NCBI GenBank assembly: GCA_902785785.1
Contig: CADAAA010000001.1
Coordinates: 372,001 to 436,000, forward strand
From: an uncultured Bacteroidia bacterium
GTDB taxonomy: Bacteria > Bacteroidota > Bacteroidia > Bacteroidales > UBA932
Direction: 5' to 3'
DNA: 64,000 bases
In this document: in pieces, positions 1-8,222 of the stretch
How the letters are laid out: each line of letters opens with the position of its first letter
How positions within the stretch are numbered: position 1 is the stretch's first letter
Made by a program: the position numbers and the translations under genes
Notes under the pieces: generated by a model
The model's input: only the letters and a program-made list of their open reading frames with translations
Database searches by the model: none
Told to the model about the DNA's origin: nothing

Positions 1-21
1 GCTAAATACATCGTTTTCTGA
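1..21 (+). CDS. 3' end of an upstream gene (partial)
   Basis: In the frame ending at 19-21 the window opens with codons for A-K-Y-I-V-F followed by TGA, and this TGA shares its A with the dxr start codon (TGATG). Such stop/start overlap is common in this genome, so a coding gene probably ends here in operon with dxr. Seven codons are too few to identify it. Confidence 0.3.
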   Translation, partial: AKYIVF

Positions 22-1184
22 TGAAGAGGAGGATAGCTATACTCGGATCGACCGGATCTATAGGGAGACAGACACTCGACGTGGTGCGCCAGCACCCGGA
101 TCTCTTTCAGATAGAGCTTCTTACAGCCAACAATAGTACCGAATTGCTCATCGCCCAGGCGAGGGAGTTCGACGCCAACAGCGTCGTCATCTGCAACGAG
201 TCACATTACCATGAGGTGGCCGACGCCCTGCAGCCCGACGGCATCAAGGTATTCGCCGGCATACAGTCGGCCTGTGACCTTGTGGCGGGGGACAATATCG
301 ACATAGTCGTGGCCTCCATGGTCGGCTTCAGCGGCCTGGCGCCGACCGTGGCTGCCGTCAAGGCGGGCAAGGTCATCGCCCTGGCCAACAAGGAGACCCT
401 CGTCGCTGCCGGTTCCGTGGTCATGGGCCTTGCGGAGAAGCATCACGCGCCCATCCTTCCCGTGGATTCGGAGCACTCCGCCATTTTCCAGTGCCTGCTG
501 GCGGCGCAGGGCAACGCCCTCAGCCGCATCCATCTCACCGCCTCCGGCGGCCCTTTCCGTACCTGGGACAAGACCAGGATCGCCAAGGCTACCAAGGATA
601 TGGCACTCAGGCATCCCAACTGGAACATGGGTGCCAAGATCACCATAGACTCGGCAACGATGATGAACAAGGGCTTCGAGGTCATAGAGGCCAAATGGTT
701 GTTCGACGTCGAGCCCGACCGCATCCACGTCGTGGTGCATCCGGAGTCCATCATCCATTCCATGGTGGAGTTCGAGGACGGCGCTGTGATAGCCCAACTC
801 GGACATCCGGACATGCGCGAGCCCATCCAGTTCGCCATAGGTTTCCCCGAGCGTCTGCCGCTGAACAACCGAAAGCTCGATTTCGCGGAGCTGGGCACCA
901 TCAGCTTTGCCGAGCCAGACATGGACCGATTCCCTGCCCTTGCCCTCGCTTTCGGGGCCATTCGCCGGGGCGGCAATATCCCTTGCGTCCTTAATGCGGC
1001 CAACGAGGCCGCAGTCGCGGCCTATCTGAAAGACCGCATAGGATTCTACGATATCGCGCGCATTGCCGAAGAATGCATGGCAGGTGCGGATTTTGTAGCA
1101 AATCCTTCGCTCGACGACATCTTTGCCTCCAACGATTGGGCTTTCCGTCGGGCCAATGAATTGATAGATAAATGGTTGTATTGA
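21..1184 (+). CDS. dxr: 1-deoxy-D-xylulose 5-phosphate reductoisomerase
   Basis: Converts 1-deoxy-D-xylulose 5-phosphate to 2-C-methyl-D-erythritol 4-phosphate with NADPH, the committed step of the MEP isoprenoid pathway, in the cytoplasm. The N-terminus shows the NADPH-binding Rossmann signature GSTGSIGRQTL. Further in come LANKETLV, the metal/substrate segment PVDSEHSAIFQ, the ASGGPF loop and a C-terminal helical domain. At 387 residues it is full length for the family. Its last 13 bp overlap the start of rseP, which points to co-transcription with the membrane protease, an arrangement often seen in Bacteroidota. Confidence 0.97.
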   Translation: MKRRIAILGSTGSIGRQTLDVVRQHPDLFQIELLTANNSTELLIAQAREFDANSVVICNESHYHEVADALQPDGIKVFAGIQSACDLVAGDNIDIVVASMVGFSGLAPTVAAVKAGKVIALANKETLVAAGSVVMGLAEKHHAPILPVDSEHSAIFQCLLAAQGNALSRIHLTASGGPFRTWDKTRIAKATKDMALRHPNWNMGAKITIDSATMMNKGFEVIEAKWLFDVEPDRIHVVVHPESIIHSMVEFEDGAVIAQLGHPDMREPIQFAIGFPERLPLNNRKLDFAELGTISFAEPDMDRFPALALAFGAIRRGGNIPCVLNAANEAAVAAYLKDRIGFYDIARIAEECMAGADFVANPSLDDIFASNDWAFRRANELIDKWLY

Positions 1185-2512
1185 TAAAGACGCTGCAGGT
1201 GATCCTGGCCCTCTCGATCCTGATCGTGATCCATGAGTTCGGCCACTTCACTTTTGCCAAGCTTTTCGGCATACGTGTGGACAAATTCTTCCTCTTCTTC
1301 GACGTGGGAGGTGTCAAGCTTTTCTCGTCCAAGAAGACCAAGTGGTTCACCAAGCTCTTCCCCAAAGCGGCTGAGGCCGAGACCGAGTACGGCATAGGCT
1401 GGCTGCCGCTGGGTGGATACTGCAAGATATGCGGCATGATAGACGAGTCCATGGACCTGGAGAGCCTGAAGAAGGATCCCCAGCCGTGGGAGTTCCGCAC
1501 CAAGAAGGCGTGGCAGCGGCTGCTGGTGATGGCTGGAGGAGTGCTTTACAATTTCATCTTCGCCATCATAGCGTACAGCTGCATACTCGGCATTTGGGGG
1601 CAGGCGTACTTCTCGAACAAGGACAATGCCATCTATGTCAATGAGTTGGCATACGAGATGGGCTTCCGCAGCGGTGACCGCATCCTTGCTTTCGACGACT
1701 ATGTGCCGGAGAATTTCAGCATGCTGCAGGCTGACCTGGCCCGCCGCAATGTCCGCAAGGCTACGGTGCTGCGCGGTACTGATACGCTTGACATATACAT
1801 CGACCACTCGATGATAGGGGAGGTGCTGAACACCCCCGGAATGTTCGACCTGGCCGTCCCGTTTGTGGTGGAGTCGTTCATGGAAGGGTCCCCTAACGTG
1901 GATTCAGGCTTGGTGAAGGGTGACCGGATCGTATCCATCGAGGGCAGGGAAGTGCCCTATGTACAGGATTCGCGTCCGGTGCTCGAGACCTTTGCTGGAC
2001 AGACCGTGTCCGCGGTCGCGCTCCGCGACGCGGACTCGCTCCAGGTCCGGCTTCAGGTCGACACGACCGGCCGCGTGGGCATCTACATGGTCATGCCGGG
2101 CTACCAGACCCGCCGGTACAACTTCCTGACGGCCATTCCTGCGGGATTCAAGGAGACCTTCTCCACGATAGGCGGATACATCAAGGACCTGCGCCTGGTG
2201 GCTACGCCGAGCACGCAGGCTTACAAGTCGGTCGGCAGTTTCATCGCCATTGGGCAGGTGTTCCCCAGCACCTGGGACTGGTACCGCTTCCTCGAACTTC
2301 TGGCACTGCTATCCATCATGCTCGGCGTGATGAACCTGCTCCCGATCCCCGGGCTTGACGGAGGGCATATCCTGTTCACGCTCTACGAGATGGTGACGGG
2401 ACGCAAGCCCAACGACCGTTTCCTGACCATCATGCAGGTCATAGGCATGGTCCTGCTGATGGCGTTGATGTTCCTGGCTTTCGGGAACGACATAGGAAGA
2501 CTGATCAAGTAA
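1172..2512 (+). CDS. rseP: RIP metalloprotease RseP (site-2 protease)
   Basis: Inner-membrane zinc protease that cleaves transmembrane substrates such as anti-sigma factors. The first membrane segment carries the zinc motif HEFGH (residues 21-25) and the last carries MNLLPIPGLDGGH (around residue 390), whose Asp is the third metal ligand. Between them lie periplasmic PDZ-like segments (about 195-300). The 446 residues match the Bacteroidota form. It overlaps dxr and is followed 13 bp later by the DUF4837 lipoprotein. An ECF sigma/anti-sigma pair lies at 7.8-8.7 kb, but nothing here shows that RseP acts on it. Confidence 0.96.
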   Translation: MVVLIKTLQVILALSILIVIHEFGHFTFAKLFGIRVDKFFLFFDVGGVKLFSSKKTKWFTKLFPKAAEAETEYGIGWLPLGGYCKICGMIDESMDLESLKKDPQPWEFRTKKAWQRLLVMAGGVLYNFIFAIIAYSCILGIWGQAYFSNKDNAIYVNELAYEMGFRSGDRILAFDDYVPENFSMLQADLARRNVRKATVLRGTDTLDIYIDHSMIGEVLNTPGMFDLAVPFVVESFMEGSPNVDSGLVKGDRIVSIEGREVPYVQDSRPVLETFAGQTVSAVALRDADSLQVRLQVDTTGRVGIYMVMPGYQTRRYNFLTAIPAGFKETFSTIGGYIKDLRLVATPSTQAYKSVGSFIAIGQVFPSTWDWYRFLELLALLSIMLGVMNLLPIPGLDGGHILFTLYEMVTGRKPNDRFLTIMQVIGMVLLMALMFLAFGNDIGRLIK

Positions 2513-2525
2513 AACGCAAAGATAT

Positions 2526-3521
2526 ATGAGACGAATCATTTCCTTCATGGCGGCGGCACTGATGCTTACAGGCCTCGCCTCCTGTTCGGGAGGGTCCGGA
2601 AAGGGCCTCCTCCCGAACGTCAGCGGCAAGGCCGGCGAGGTCATTGTCGTGATCGAGAAGGCTGACTGGGAGGGCGCCCTCGGCAACGAAGTGCGCGAGA
2701 TCCTGGCCGCCGACTGCCCCTGGCTTTACATCCGTGAGCCGCTCTATTCCCTCGTGAACGTGGCTCCCGGCGGATTTGCCGACCTTTTCAAGGTCCATCG
2801 CAACATTGTCCTCTTCAACATCGATCCCCAGATCACCACTCCCGGCCTTCTGGTCAAGAATGACGTGTGGGCTGCCCCTCAGGTTGTTCTTCAGATTAGC
2901 GGCCACGATGCCGATGAAGCTCTTGCCATCCTGAAGGAGAAGGGTCCCACCGTGGTCAGCGCCATCGAACAGGCCGAGCGCGACCGCGTGATCCACAACA
3001 CCCTCCTGTATGAGGAGAGCACCATCGCCCCTCAGGTGATGGAGGTCATCGGCGGCTCACCGCATTTCCCTTCCGGATACAAACTGAAGACCAAGACTGA
3101 CGACTTTGTCTGGGTGGCTGATGTCAAGCAGTATACCCAGCAGGGGGTGTTCATCTACAAGTATCCTGCCCTGAAGGAGGACAACTTCTCTGTTGAGAAC
3201 ATCATCGCCAAGCGCAACGAGGTGCTGAAGAACAATGTCCCCGGCATGTTCGAGAACACTTACATGACCACGGCCGAGTACATCAACCCGACCGTACAGT
3301 TCGTCAAGTACAAGGGACGCGAGTTCGCCGAGACCAGAGGCTACTGGGAGGTTCAGGGCGACTATATGGGAGGCCCCTTCGTGTCACACTCGTTCTATTC
3401 TCAGGATGGCTCGGAAATCATTGTTACAGAGGCATTTCTTTATGCCCCTCGGTATGACAAACGCCAGTATCTGCGCCAGGTCGAGTCCCTGCTCTACTCT
3501 TTTGAGTGGAAAAAGGATTGA
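2526..3521 (+). CDS. DUF4837 family lipoprotein
   Basis: A 331-residue protein with a signal peptide ending in a lipobox (TGLASC, cleavage before Cys about residue 20) followed by SGGSG, so probably an exported lipoprotein. The rest resembles the Bacteroidota family DUF4837. Visible stretches are GEVIVVIEKADWEGALG near the N-terminus and a C-terminal half rich in aromatic residues that ends in LLYSFEWKKD. Biochemical function is unknown. It sits 13 bp after rseP, so it probably belongs to the dxr-rseP transcript. Confidence 0.85.
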   Translation: MRRIISFMAAALMLTGLASCSGGSGKGLLPNVSGKAGEVIVVIEKADWEGALGNEVREILAADCPWLYIREPLYSLVNVAPGGFADLFKVHRNIVLFNIDPQITTPGLLVKNDVWAAPQVVLQISGHDADEALAILKEKGPTVVSAIEQAERDRVIHNTLLYEESTIAPQVMEVIGGSPHFPSGYKLKTKTDDFVWVADVKQYTQQGVFIYKYPALKEDNFSVENIIAKRNEVLKNNVPGMFENTYMTTAEYINPTVQFVKYKGREFAETRGYWEVQGDYMGGPFVSHSFYSQDGSEIIVTEAFLYAPRYDKRQYLRQVESLLYSFEWKKD

Positions 3522-3540
3522 GAGAAAAAGAATAAAATAA

Positions 3541-3572
3541 TTTGGTGAGAAGGAAAATAATTCATACCTTTG
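3541..3572 (+). promoter_or_regulatory. Bacteroidota-type promoter for tRNA-Glu / rpsT
   Basis: TTTG at 3541-3544 and TACCTTTG at 3565-3572 are separated by 20 bp, an exact fit to the Bacteroidota housekeeping sigma consensus (TTTG, 19-21 bp, TAnnTTTG). The tRNA-Glu gene starts 30 bp downstream. Confidence 0.85.
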
Positions 3573-3601
3573 CGTTCCATTCGCGAATAGCGTTTGGAAA
3601 T

Positions 3602-3673
3602 GGTGGGTTCGTATAACGGCTAGTACTTAGGATTTTCATTCCTACAATAGGAGTTCGATTCTCCTACCCACTA
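3602..3673 (+). tRNA. tRNA-Glu (UUC)
   Basis: A cloverleaf folds by eye. The acceptor arm GGTGGGT pairs with ACCCACT (one G-U), and the D arm GTAT pairs with GTAC. The anticodon stem TAGGA/TCCTA has loop TTTTCAT, giving anticodon TTC, and the T arm AGGAG/CTCCT has loop TTCGATT. The discriminator is A and CCA is not encoded. It lies directly upstream of rpsT, probably on the same transcript. Confidence 0.95.
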
Positions 3674-3700
3674 CGAAAAAAAATATAAAAACATAAAATA

Positions 3701-3955
3701 ATGGCAAACAATCCTTCTGCTGAGAAGTGCATTCGTCAGAGCGAACGGCACAGACTGCATAACAAGTATTATGCAAAGACCGCACGGAACGCTATCCGCG
3801 CTATTAGAAATACTACTGACAAGGCTACCGCCGAGGCCAACGCCCCCAAGGTCTACGCCATGATCGACAAGCTCGCCAAGATCGGCCTCATCCACAAGAA
3901 CAAGGCCTCCAATCTCAAGAGCGGTCTTCAGGTCTACATCAACAAGCTTTCATAG
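3701..3955 (+). CDS. rpsT: 30S ribosomal protein S20
   Basis: 84 residues, very basic and almost wholly helical, as expected for S20, which binds the 5' domain of 16S rRNA. The N-terminus is [20 protein letters not shown], and the C-terminal helix carries [14 protein letters not shown], the family's conserved end. The gene lies between tRNA-Glu and tRNA-Pro and has no clear promoter of its own, so it is probably transcribed from the strong promoter at 3541. Confidence 0.96.
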   Translation: MANNPSAEKCIRQSERHRLHNKYYAKTARNAIRAIRNTTDKATAEANAPKVYAMIDKLAKIGLIHKNKASNLKSGLQVYINKLS

Positions 3956-3964
3956 TTTTTGACT

Positions 3965-4039
3965 CTCGAGAAGTAGCGCAGTTGGTAGCGCACTACGTTC
4001 GGGACGTAGGGGTCGGGCGTTCGAGTCGCCTCTTCTCGA
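3965..4039 (+). tRNA. tRNA-Pro (CGG)
   Basis: The acceptor CGAGAAG pairs with CTTCTCG. The D arm is GCGC/GCGC, the anticodon stem CTACG/CGTAG has loop TTCGGGA (anticodon CGG), and the T arm has loop TTCGAGT. Discriminator A, no encoded CCA. It starts 9 bp after the rpsT stop codon and ends directly at a strong terminator. Confidence 0.94.
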
Positions 4040-4078
4040 CAACAGGGTCCGGAATTCCGGACCCTGTTGTCGTTTTTT
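4038..4078 (+). terminator. Rho-independent terminator after tRNA-Pro (34-bp perfect palindrome)
   Basis: Positions 4038-4071 form a perfect palindrome (17-bp arms, GACAACAGGGTCCGGAA and its complement), followed by CGTTTTTT. It includes the last acceptor base and the discriminator of tRNA-Pro. It should end the tRNA-Glu/rpsT/tRNA-Pro transcript. Confidence 0.92.
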
Positions 4079-4097
4079 GTCGTTTTCTGCCGTTTCG

Positions 4098-4172
4098 TGA
4101 ACAAAACAGCCTGTTTTGTTCATTTTCAAGCAGTTTTCTTACTTATTTGAACAAAAAGGCCGTTTTTGTTCA
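4098..4172. repeat. Hairpin array A (two hairpins, 50-bp period)
   Basis: Two inverted repeats share one stem sequence. TGAACAAAACAG/CTGTTTTGTTCA is at 4098-4122 (12-bp arms, 1-nt centre) and TGAACAAAAA/TTTTTGTTCA is at 4148-4172 (10-bp arms, 5-nt loop). Their starts are 50 bp apart. The second includes the stop codon of the minus-strand deaminase. Two analogous arrays with other stems lie at 32987 and 62470. Confidence 0.85.
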
Positions 4173-5339
4173 GAGGACGATCCGTCCGTCGCAGAGGACG
4201 TGCTTGATGCAGCGGCTGTCGGCGGAGTAGACGAAGTTGGACACGAGGTGGTGGCACGGCTGCATGCGGATGTCCGACAGGTCGATCAGCAGGCAGTCGG
4301 CTAGCTTACCTTCGGCGATGACGCCGGCGTCGATGCCGAAGGCCTCGGCGCCGGAGCGCGTGGCCCAGCGGAAGACTTCTTCCGCGGGCAGGAGCTCCGG
4401 GTCGCCGCCGGACTTCGCCAGCAGCGCGGCGAACTTCATGGCCTCGCGGAGGTCGAGGTTGTTGCCGGAGGAGGCACCGTCCGTGCCCAGGGTGATGCGG
4501 CATCCTGCCTGCATGAGCCGGCTGTAGGGGAATACGCCGGAGCCGAGCTTCATGTTCGAGCAGGGGCAGTGCGAGACCGTTACGCCGCGCTCGGCAAGGA
4601 TCGCGGCCTCCTCGTCATCGACATGCACGCAGTGCGCGGCGATGACGTCGGGGCCGAGGAAGCCGATACTGTCGAGGTACCGCACCGGAGTGGTGCCGTG
4701 CTCGGTCAGGCAGTCCTCCACCTCCTTCACCGTCTCCGACAGGTGGATGTGGAGGAGCATCCCATGCTCGCGGGCGAACTCAGCGCTGTCGCGCAATTTG
4801 CGTTCGCCGACGGTGTAGATGGCGTGAGGGGCCATCACGAGGCGGACGCGGCCGCCCGTCGGGTCCTGCCAGTGGCGGATGAACTCCCTTTTCTCCCTTG
4901 TCACAGCCTTGGAGTGGTTCTCCATAACGGTGATACCGATGGCCGCCCTCGTCCCGGTCCGGTTCACTATATCGATGGTCTCTTCAACGTCGAAATACAT
5001 GTCGTTGAAAAAAACCGTTCCGCTCTGGACCATCTCCCTGACGGCTATCTCGCTACCTTTACGGATATCCTCGGGGGTAAGTTTGTCCTCGAACGGCCAT
5101 ATATACTCCTGCAGCCACTTCTGGAGCGGCATGTCATCGGCGTAGCCGCGCAGCAGCGTCATGGCCGCATGCGTATGTGTGTTGTACATGGCCGGCAGAA
5201 TGGCTGAGCCTGAGGCGTCAAAGACCTGCGCCTCAGCCACTTCCGCCGGGGCGTCAAGATCCTTGAAACGCTTGTCCTCGATGAGGATGTTCCTGACCCT
5301 GCCGTCGTGCAGGACTCCTTTCAACAGCAGTCTGTCCAT
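4170..5339 (-). CDS. Amidohydrolase, 5-methylthioadenosine/S-adenosylhomocysteine deaminase-like
   Basis: 389-residue metal-dependent amidohydrolase. It shows the N-terminal metal pair in NTHTHAAMTLLRG (residues about 54-66), HIHLSETVKEVEDC, AAHCVHV and the late LGTDGASSGNN motif with the catalytic Asp. These are the hallmarks of the cytosine/adenosine-type group that includes MtaD and TrzN/AtzA-like enzymes. Deamination of S-adenosylhomocysteine or methylthioadenosine is the likeliest role, but other amidohydrolase substrates (e.g. guanine, chlorohydrolase type) cannot be excluded. It starts 3 bp after the stop of the secreted esterase gene, so the two are probably co-transcribed. Confidence 0.85.
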   Translation of the reverse strand: MDRLLLKGVLHDGRVRNILIEDKRFKDLDAPAEVAEAQVFDASGSAILPAMYNTHTHAAMTLLRGYADDMPLQKWLQEYIWPFEDKLTPEDIRKGSEIAVREMVQSGTVFFNDMYFDVEETIDIVNRTGTRAAIGITVMENHSKAVTREKREFIRHWQDPTGGRVRLVMAPHAIYTVGERKLRDSAEFAREHGMLLHIHLSETVKEVEDCLTEHGTTPVRYLDSIGFLGPDVIAAHCVHVDDEEAAILAERGVTVSHCPCSNMKLGSGVFPYSRLMQAGCRITLGTDGASSGNNLDLREAMKFAALLAKSGGDPELLPAEEVFRWATRSGAEAFGIDAGVIAEGKLADCLLIDLSDIRMQPCHHLVSNFVYSADSRCIKHVLCDGRIVL

Positions 5340-5342
5340 TGC

Positions 5343-6278
5343 CTATTCTCCTTCCGGTGCTATCTGTCCTGCGAGTTCGAAAAGCCATATGCGAAGGTCG
5401 GCCATCCAGGCTTCACGGTAGACGAAGTCCTTGTGGTCAGCCCATCCGTGCCCGCCTACGGGATAGATATGCAGTGCCGCGGGTACTTTGTTGGCTCTCA
5501 ATGCCTTGTAGTACTCGATGCTGTTCTCGCAGGGGACCACACGGTCGTCGGAATTGGCCATGATGAAAGCCGGGGGAGTATCTGCCGTAACCTGCTTCTC
5601 ATTGCTGTAAAGGTCGAGAAGCTCCTGCGAGGGCTCACGGCCGAGAAGGTAGAAGGATGATCCCGCATGGGTAAAAGCAGGATCCAGAGTCACTACGGGG
5701 TAGAAAAGGATCGTGAAATCAGGGCGTTCCTCAGGCTTGGTGAAATGCGTCGAGGTCATCGCAGCGAGGTGGCCACCGGCTGAGCAGCCCGCGATGCCGA
5801 GCTTGCTGAAACCGTACTCACCGGCATGCTCCTTCAGGATACGCATGGCCTCGTGGACATCATCCAGCGGCACTTCGGGATGTCCGTTGGGAAGCCTGTA
5901 CTTGAGCACAGCGTACACGATGCCCTGGTCGGTGTACCATTTGGAATTGGCATAACCCTCGGTCTTGTCCCAGACATCGACGTATCCGCCGCCGGGGCAG
6001 ACTAGGATGGCAAGGCCGTTGGGCTCTTCCGGGAGGAATACCGCCAGCGTGGGCTTGGTGACGTTGGATACGTGGTTGCCGTAATCCTTTTCCTCTCCCG
6101 TAAGGCCGTTGTCGGTCGGAGCACCATTGGGCCAGAGGTTGAACATCACGTCAGGCTGGGGGAAAACGAGCGCAGGGGCCTGCGCCGGAGCCTGGGGCCT
6201 CGCCCCTGCTCCCGGCTGCGCCACAGCCATCGCGCTGCCGATGAGCAGCACCGCCAAAAGGGAGATAGTCTTTTTCAT
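5343..6278 (-). CDS. Secreted alpha/beta-hydrolase (acetyl-esterase type)
   Basis: 311 residues from the Met that opens a signal peptide (MKKTISLLAVLLIGSAMAVAQ). The frame stays open a further 59 codons upstream without coding character, and a -7 box at 6313 supports the inner start. The triad is visible: Ser in GCSAGGHLAA, Asp in ANSDDRVVP, His in VGGHGWAD. The oxyanion region has CPGGGYVDVW. These fit bacterial acetyl-esterases acting on acetylated polysaccharides (BD-FAE/CE-like), but the substrate is unknown. A Pro/Gln/Ala-rich linker (PGAGARPQAPAQAPA) follows the signal peptide. It precedes the amidohydrolase gene by 3 bp. Confidence 0.86.
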   Translation of the reverse strand: MKKTISLLAVLLIGSAMAVAQPGAGARPQAPAQAPALVFPQPDVMFNLWPNGAPTDNGLTGEEKDYGNHVSNVTKPTLAVFLPEEPNGLAILVCPGGGYVDVWDKTEGYANSKWYTDQGIVYAVLKYRLPNGHPEVPLDDVHEAMRILKEHAGEYGFSKLGIAGCSAGGHLAAMTSTHFTKPEERPDFTILFYPVVTLDPAFTHAGSSFYLLGREPSQELLDLYSNEKQVTADTPPAFIMANSDDRVVPCENSIEYYKALRANKVPAALHIYPVGGHGWADHKDFVYREAWMADLRIWLFELAGQIAPEGE

Positions 6279-6312
6279 ATCCTTGCTCTTTAGATTCTGT
6301 CTCTGAACATAA

Positions 6313-6320
6313 CAAAGATA
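6313..6320 (-). promoter_or_regulatory. -7 box for the esterase/amidohydrolase operon
   Basis: The minus strand reads TATCTTTG, matching TAnnTTTG, 35 bp before the ATG at 6278. No good -33 box was found. Confidence 0.6.
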
Positions 6321-6382
6321 TGAATTCTTACGACAATTTCCCGCAGGTTGTGCCCTTTTTCCCCGCGACCTGAAGGTCAGGG

Positions 6383-7351
6383 TCAGAAGTCGAGGAGGAT
6401 GCCGAAAGAGTAGGTATCGAAGGAGGGACCGGTGCCGGCCTGAAGGACGGAACACGGGCTATACTTGGCGTAAACGCCGAAATCAAAGAAGTTTATGCCG
6501 GCTATATAGTTCCAGGTGAAGGCCTCCAGGCGTATGTCAGTGTATTTCACGGGGACCTGGACCTCCTTTTGTGAATACTTGTTCTTGATGCGTCCGTTGA
6601 AATTGTAGCATATTTCGGCGCCGCCGTAGACCTCGAAATGCCCGCGGCTACCGAGCGAGATGCCTAAGAGCGCCGGCACGGACAGATAGTTGTACCTCAG
6701 GGCGGATCTCTTGAGTTCCAGTCCCTGGGGAACGGCACCCTTCGCTATCTTCCCGTCCTGGACAGAAAGGATACCGTCCTCCATCAGACGGAAGGAACGG
6801 TAGCCGACGTTGAGTCCGCTGTAGATGTGCAGGTGGTTCCAGGCGAAGTTGAAACTGACGCTCTCGATGCTGAAGAATATATCGGAACAGACCGTTCCTC
6901 CAAGGCTCATTCCATCCGGACCGTCATAAGGCTGGGCGACTCCGAGCCCTATGACAGAGAAGTTGCTGGAGGAGACCCTTCTGTAAGACTTGAACTTCTT
7001 TAAACTTGCGGGTGTGTTGCCATCCGGATTATCGGGCAATCCCGTCGGCTTCACGACAAAGGAAGAATCAAGCATCCTCCTTTGTTCCCTCCTGTCCTTG
7101 AGGATGTCCCAGTTGAAGAGGTCCAGCCGGCCTTCACGTACGGAGATATTGCTGTCCGGCGTGATGCGGACACTGCTCTCGTAACGGAAGGTGGAGTCGT
7201 TGTCGGAGCCTTTCATGCTGATGGTCTGTGAGTCCATGGAAGTGATGACAGTGACTTCGCTGACGTTTCTGATGCGTAGCGTATCCGGGGTCTGTGCAGC
7301 GGCGATGAGGCATGAGGCCATAGCCGCAGAAATGAATATGATCTTTTTCAT
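6383..7351 (-). CDS. Secreted protein, probable outer-membrane beta-barrel, in ECF sigma operon
   Basis: 322 residues with a signal peptide (MKKIIFISAAMASCLIAAAQ). The N-terminal part is polar (TVITSMDSQTISMKG). The C-terminal half alternates hydrophobic and polar residues with many aromatics and ends in YSFGILLDF, a terminal aromatic typical of outer-membrane barrels. I do not recognise a named family; PorT-like barrels are the nearest guess. It is the last of four minus-strand genes starting with the sigma factor, 9 bp after the DUF4252-like gene. Confidence 0.75.
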   Translation of the reverse strand: MKKIIFISAAMASCLIAAAQTPDTLRIRNVSEVTVITSMDSQTISMKGSDNDSTFRYESSVRITPDSNISVREGRLDLFNWDILKDRREQRRMLDSSFVVKPTGLPDNPDGNTPASLKKFKSYRRVSSSNFSVIGLGVAQPYDGPDGMSLGGTVCSDIFFSIESVSFNFAWNHLHIYSGLNVGYRSFRLMEDGILSVQDGKIAKGAVPQGLELKRSALRYNYLSVPALLGISLGSRGHFEVYGGAEICYNFNGRIKNKYSQKEVQVPVKYTDIRLEAFTWNYIAGINFFDFGVYAKYSPCSVLQAGTGPSFDTYSFGILLDF

Positions 7352-7360
7352 GGTGGTTTC

Positions 7361-7810
7361 TTACTTGGAGGTGAACATTTTCCTGAGATTGGTGAGGGTA
7401 GTGTCGCCTTCCATATAGACGACGATGACGGATGTCGCCCCTTCTTCAGCGGAAGGCTTGGACTGGAAGCAGAGGAAGTACCTGCTGCCGGAATCGGGCT
7501 CGAAGGCTATCAATGCATAGCTGAGGCGGTTGTGGTCGATCTCCGTCTCCTTGCTGGCCGCATCGGAAGCATCTTCGAGAATGAGAGCCGAGATGCTCCC
7601 GAGATCTTTGTCGTCCACGTCCATCCGGACGCTTCTGAACATAGAGAGGCCGTAGTCCTTGAGGTAATCGCCCTTGACAATGGTTTCGACCATCCGGTCC
7701 TTGGGAACGACCTTCCCGTCAAACACTGCACTGCTTCGCAGCCTGTCCTGGGACATGGCTGCCAACGGAAGCAGCAGCAACAGGGTGAAGAGTATGAGTT
7801 TCTTTTCCAT
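7361..7810 (-). CDS. DUF4252-like secreted protein
   Basis: 149 residues from the Met starting MEKKLILFTLLLLLPLAAMSQ, a clear signal peptide; the open frame extends 12 codons upstream into the preceding gene. The order (a sigma/anti-sigma pair followed by a small exported protein), the acidic central segment MDVDDKDLGSISALI and the length resemble DUF4252 proteins of Bacteroidota. Function unknown. It starts 1 bp after the stop of the anti-sigma gene, so translation is probably coupled. Confidence 0.75.
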   Translation of the reverse strand: MEKKLILFTLLLLLPLAAMSQDRLRSSAVFDGKVVPKDRMVETIVKGDYLKDYGLSMFRSVRMDVDDKDLGSISALILEDASDAASKETEIDHNRLSYALIAFEPDSGSRYFLCFQSKPSAEEGATSVIVVYMEGDTTLTNLRKMFTSK

Positions 7811-7811
7811 A

Positions 7812-8222
7812 TCAGTTGAACAGTTCGGTGAGCTGAGCGGTGACATCCGGGCCCTGGTTGTCGCCGAACAGGTCAGCTAAAGTTTGATTCACGTCGTTGA
7901 TCACGGTTTCCGTGTCTGTATTCTTCTCGCCGTAGGCGTACATGATGCAAGTGTCGGCCGGGCGTGTGGTGAGGGAGTGGCCGAGGATGGCCACGAGGGC
8001 GAGGGAGGCCGCGGCGGCGAGGACGCCGGCCAGCGTCCGGGCTGAAGCCCGGGCTGCACGCCGGCTCCGCTGGGCCGCGGCATAGCACAGCACGGCCCGG
8101 GCCTCATCGAAGGCCGGGTCGTCCGTGCGGGCGAGGAACTCCCGCAGGGCGAGTTCTTCCTCCGGGGTAGTGTCTGCCTCGAAGTACCTTTCAACCAATT
8201 CTTTCCAATAATCCTGCGTCAT
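7812..8222 (-). CDS. Probable anti-sigma factor (single membrane span)
   Basis: 136 residues. The N-terminal cytoplasmic segment (MTQDYWKELVERYFEADTTPEEE) resembles short sigma-binding domains of Bacteroidota anti-sigma factors. One membrane span (ARTLAGVLAAAASLALVAIL, about 62-81) is followed by a short exported tail. Its ATG overlaps the sigma gene stop (ATGA, 8219-8222), so the two are made in fixed ratio, as usual for ECF/anti-sigma pairs. The identity rests on context more than sequence, and no FecR domain is present. Confidence 0.75.
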   Translation of the reverse strand: MTQDYWKELVERYFEADTTPEEELALREFLARTDDPAFDEARAVLCYAAAQRSRRAARASARTLAGVLAAAASLALVAILGHSLTTRPADTCIMYAYGEKNTDTETVINDVNQTLADLFGDNQGPDVTAQLTELFN

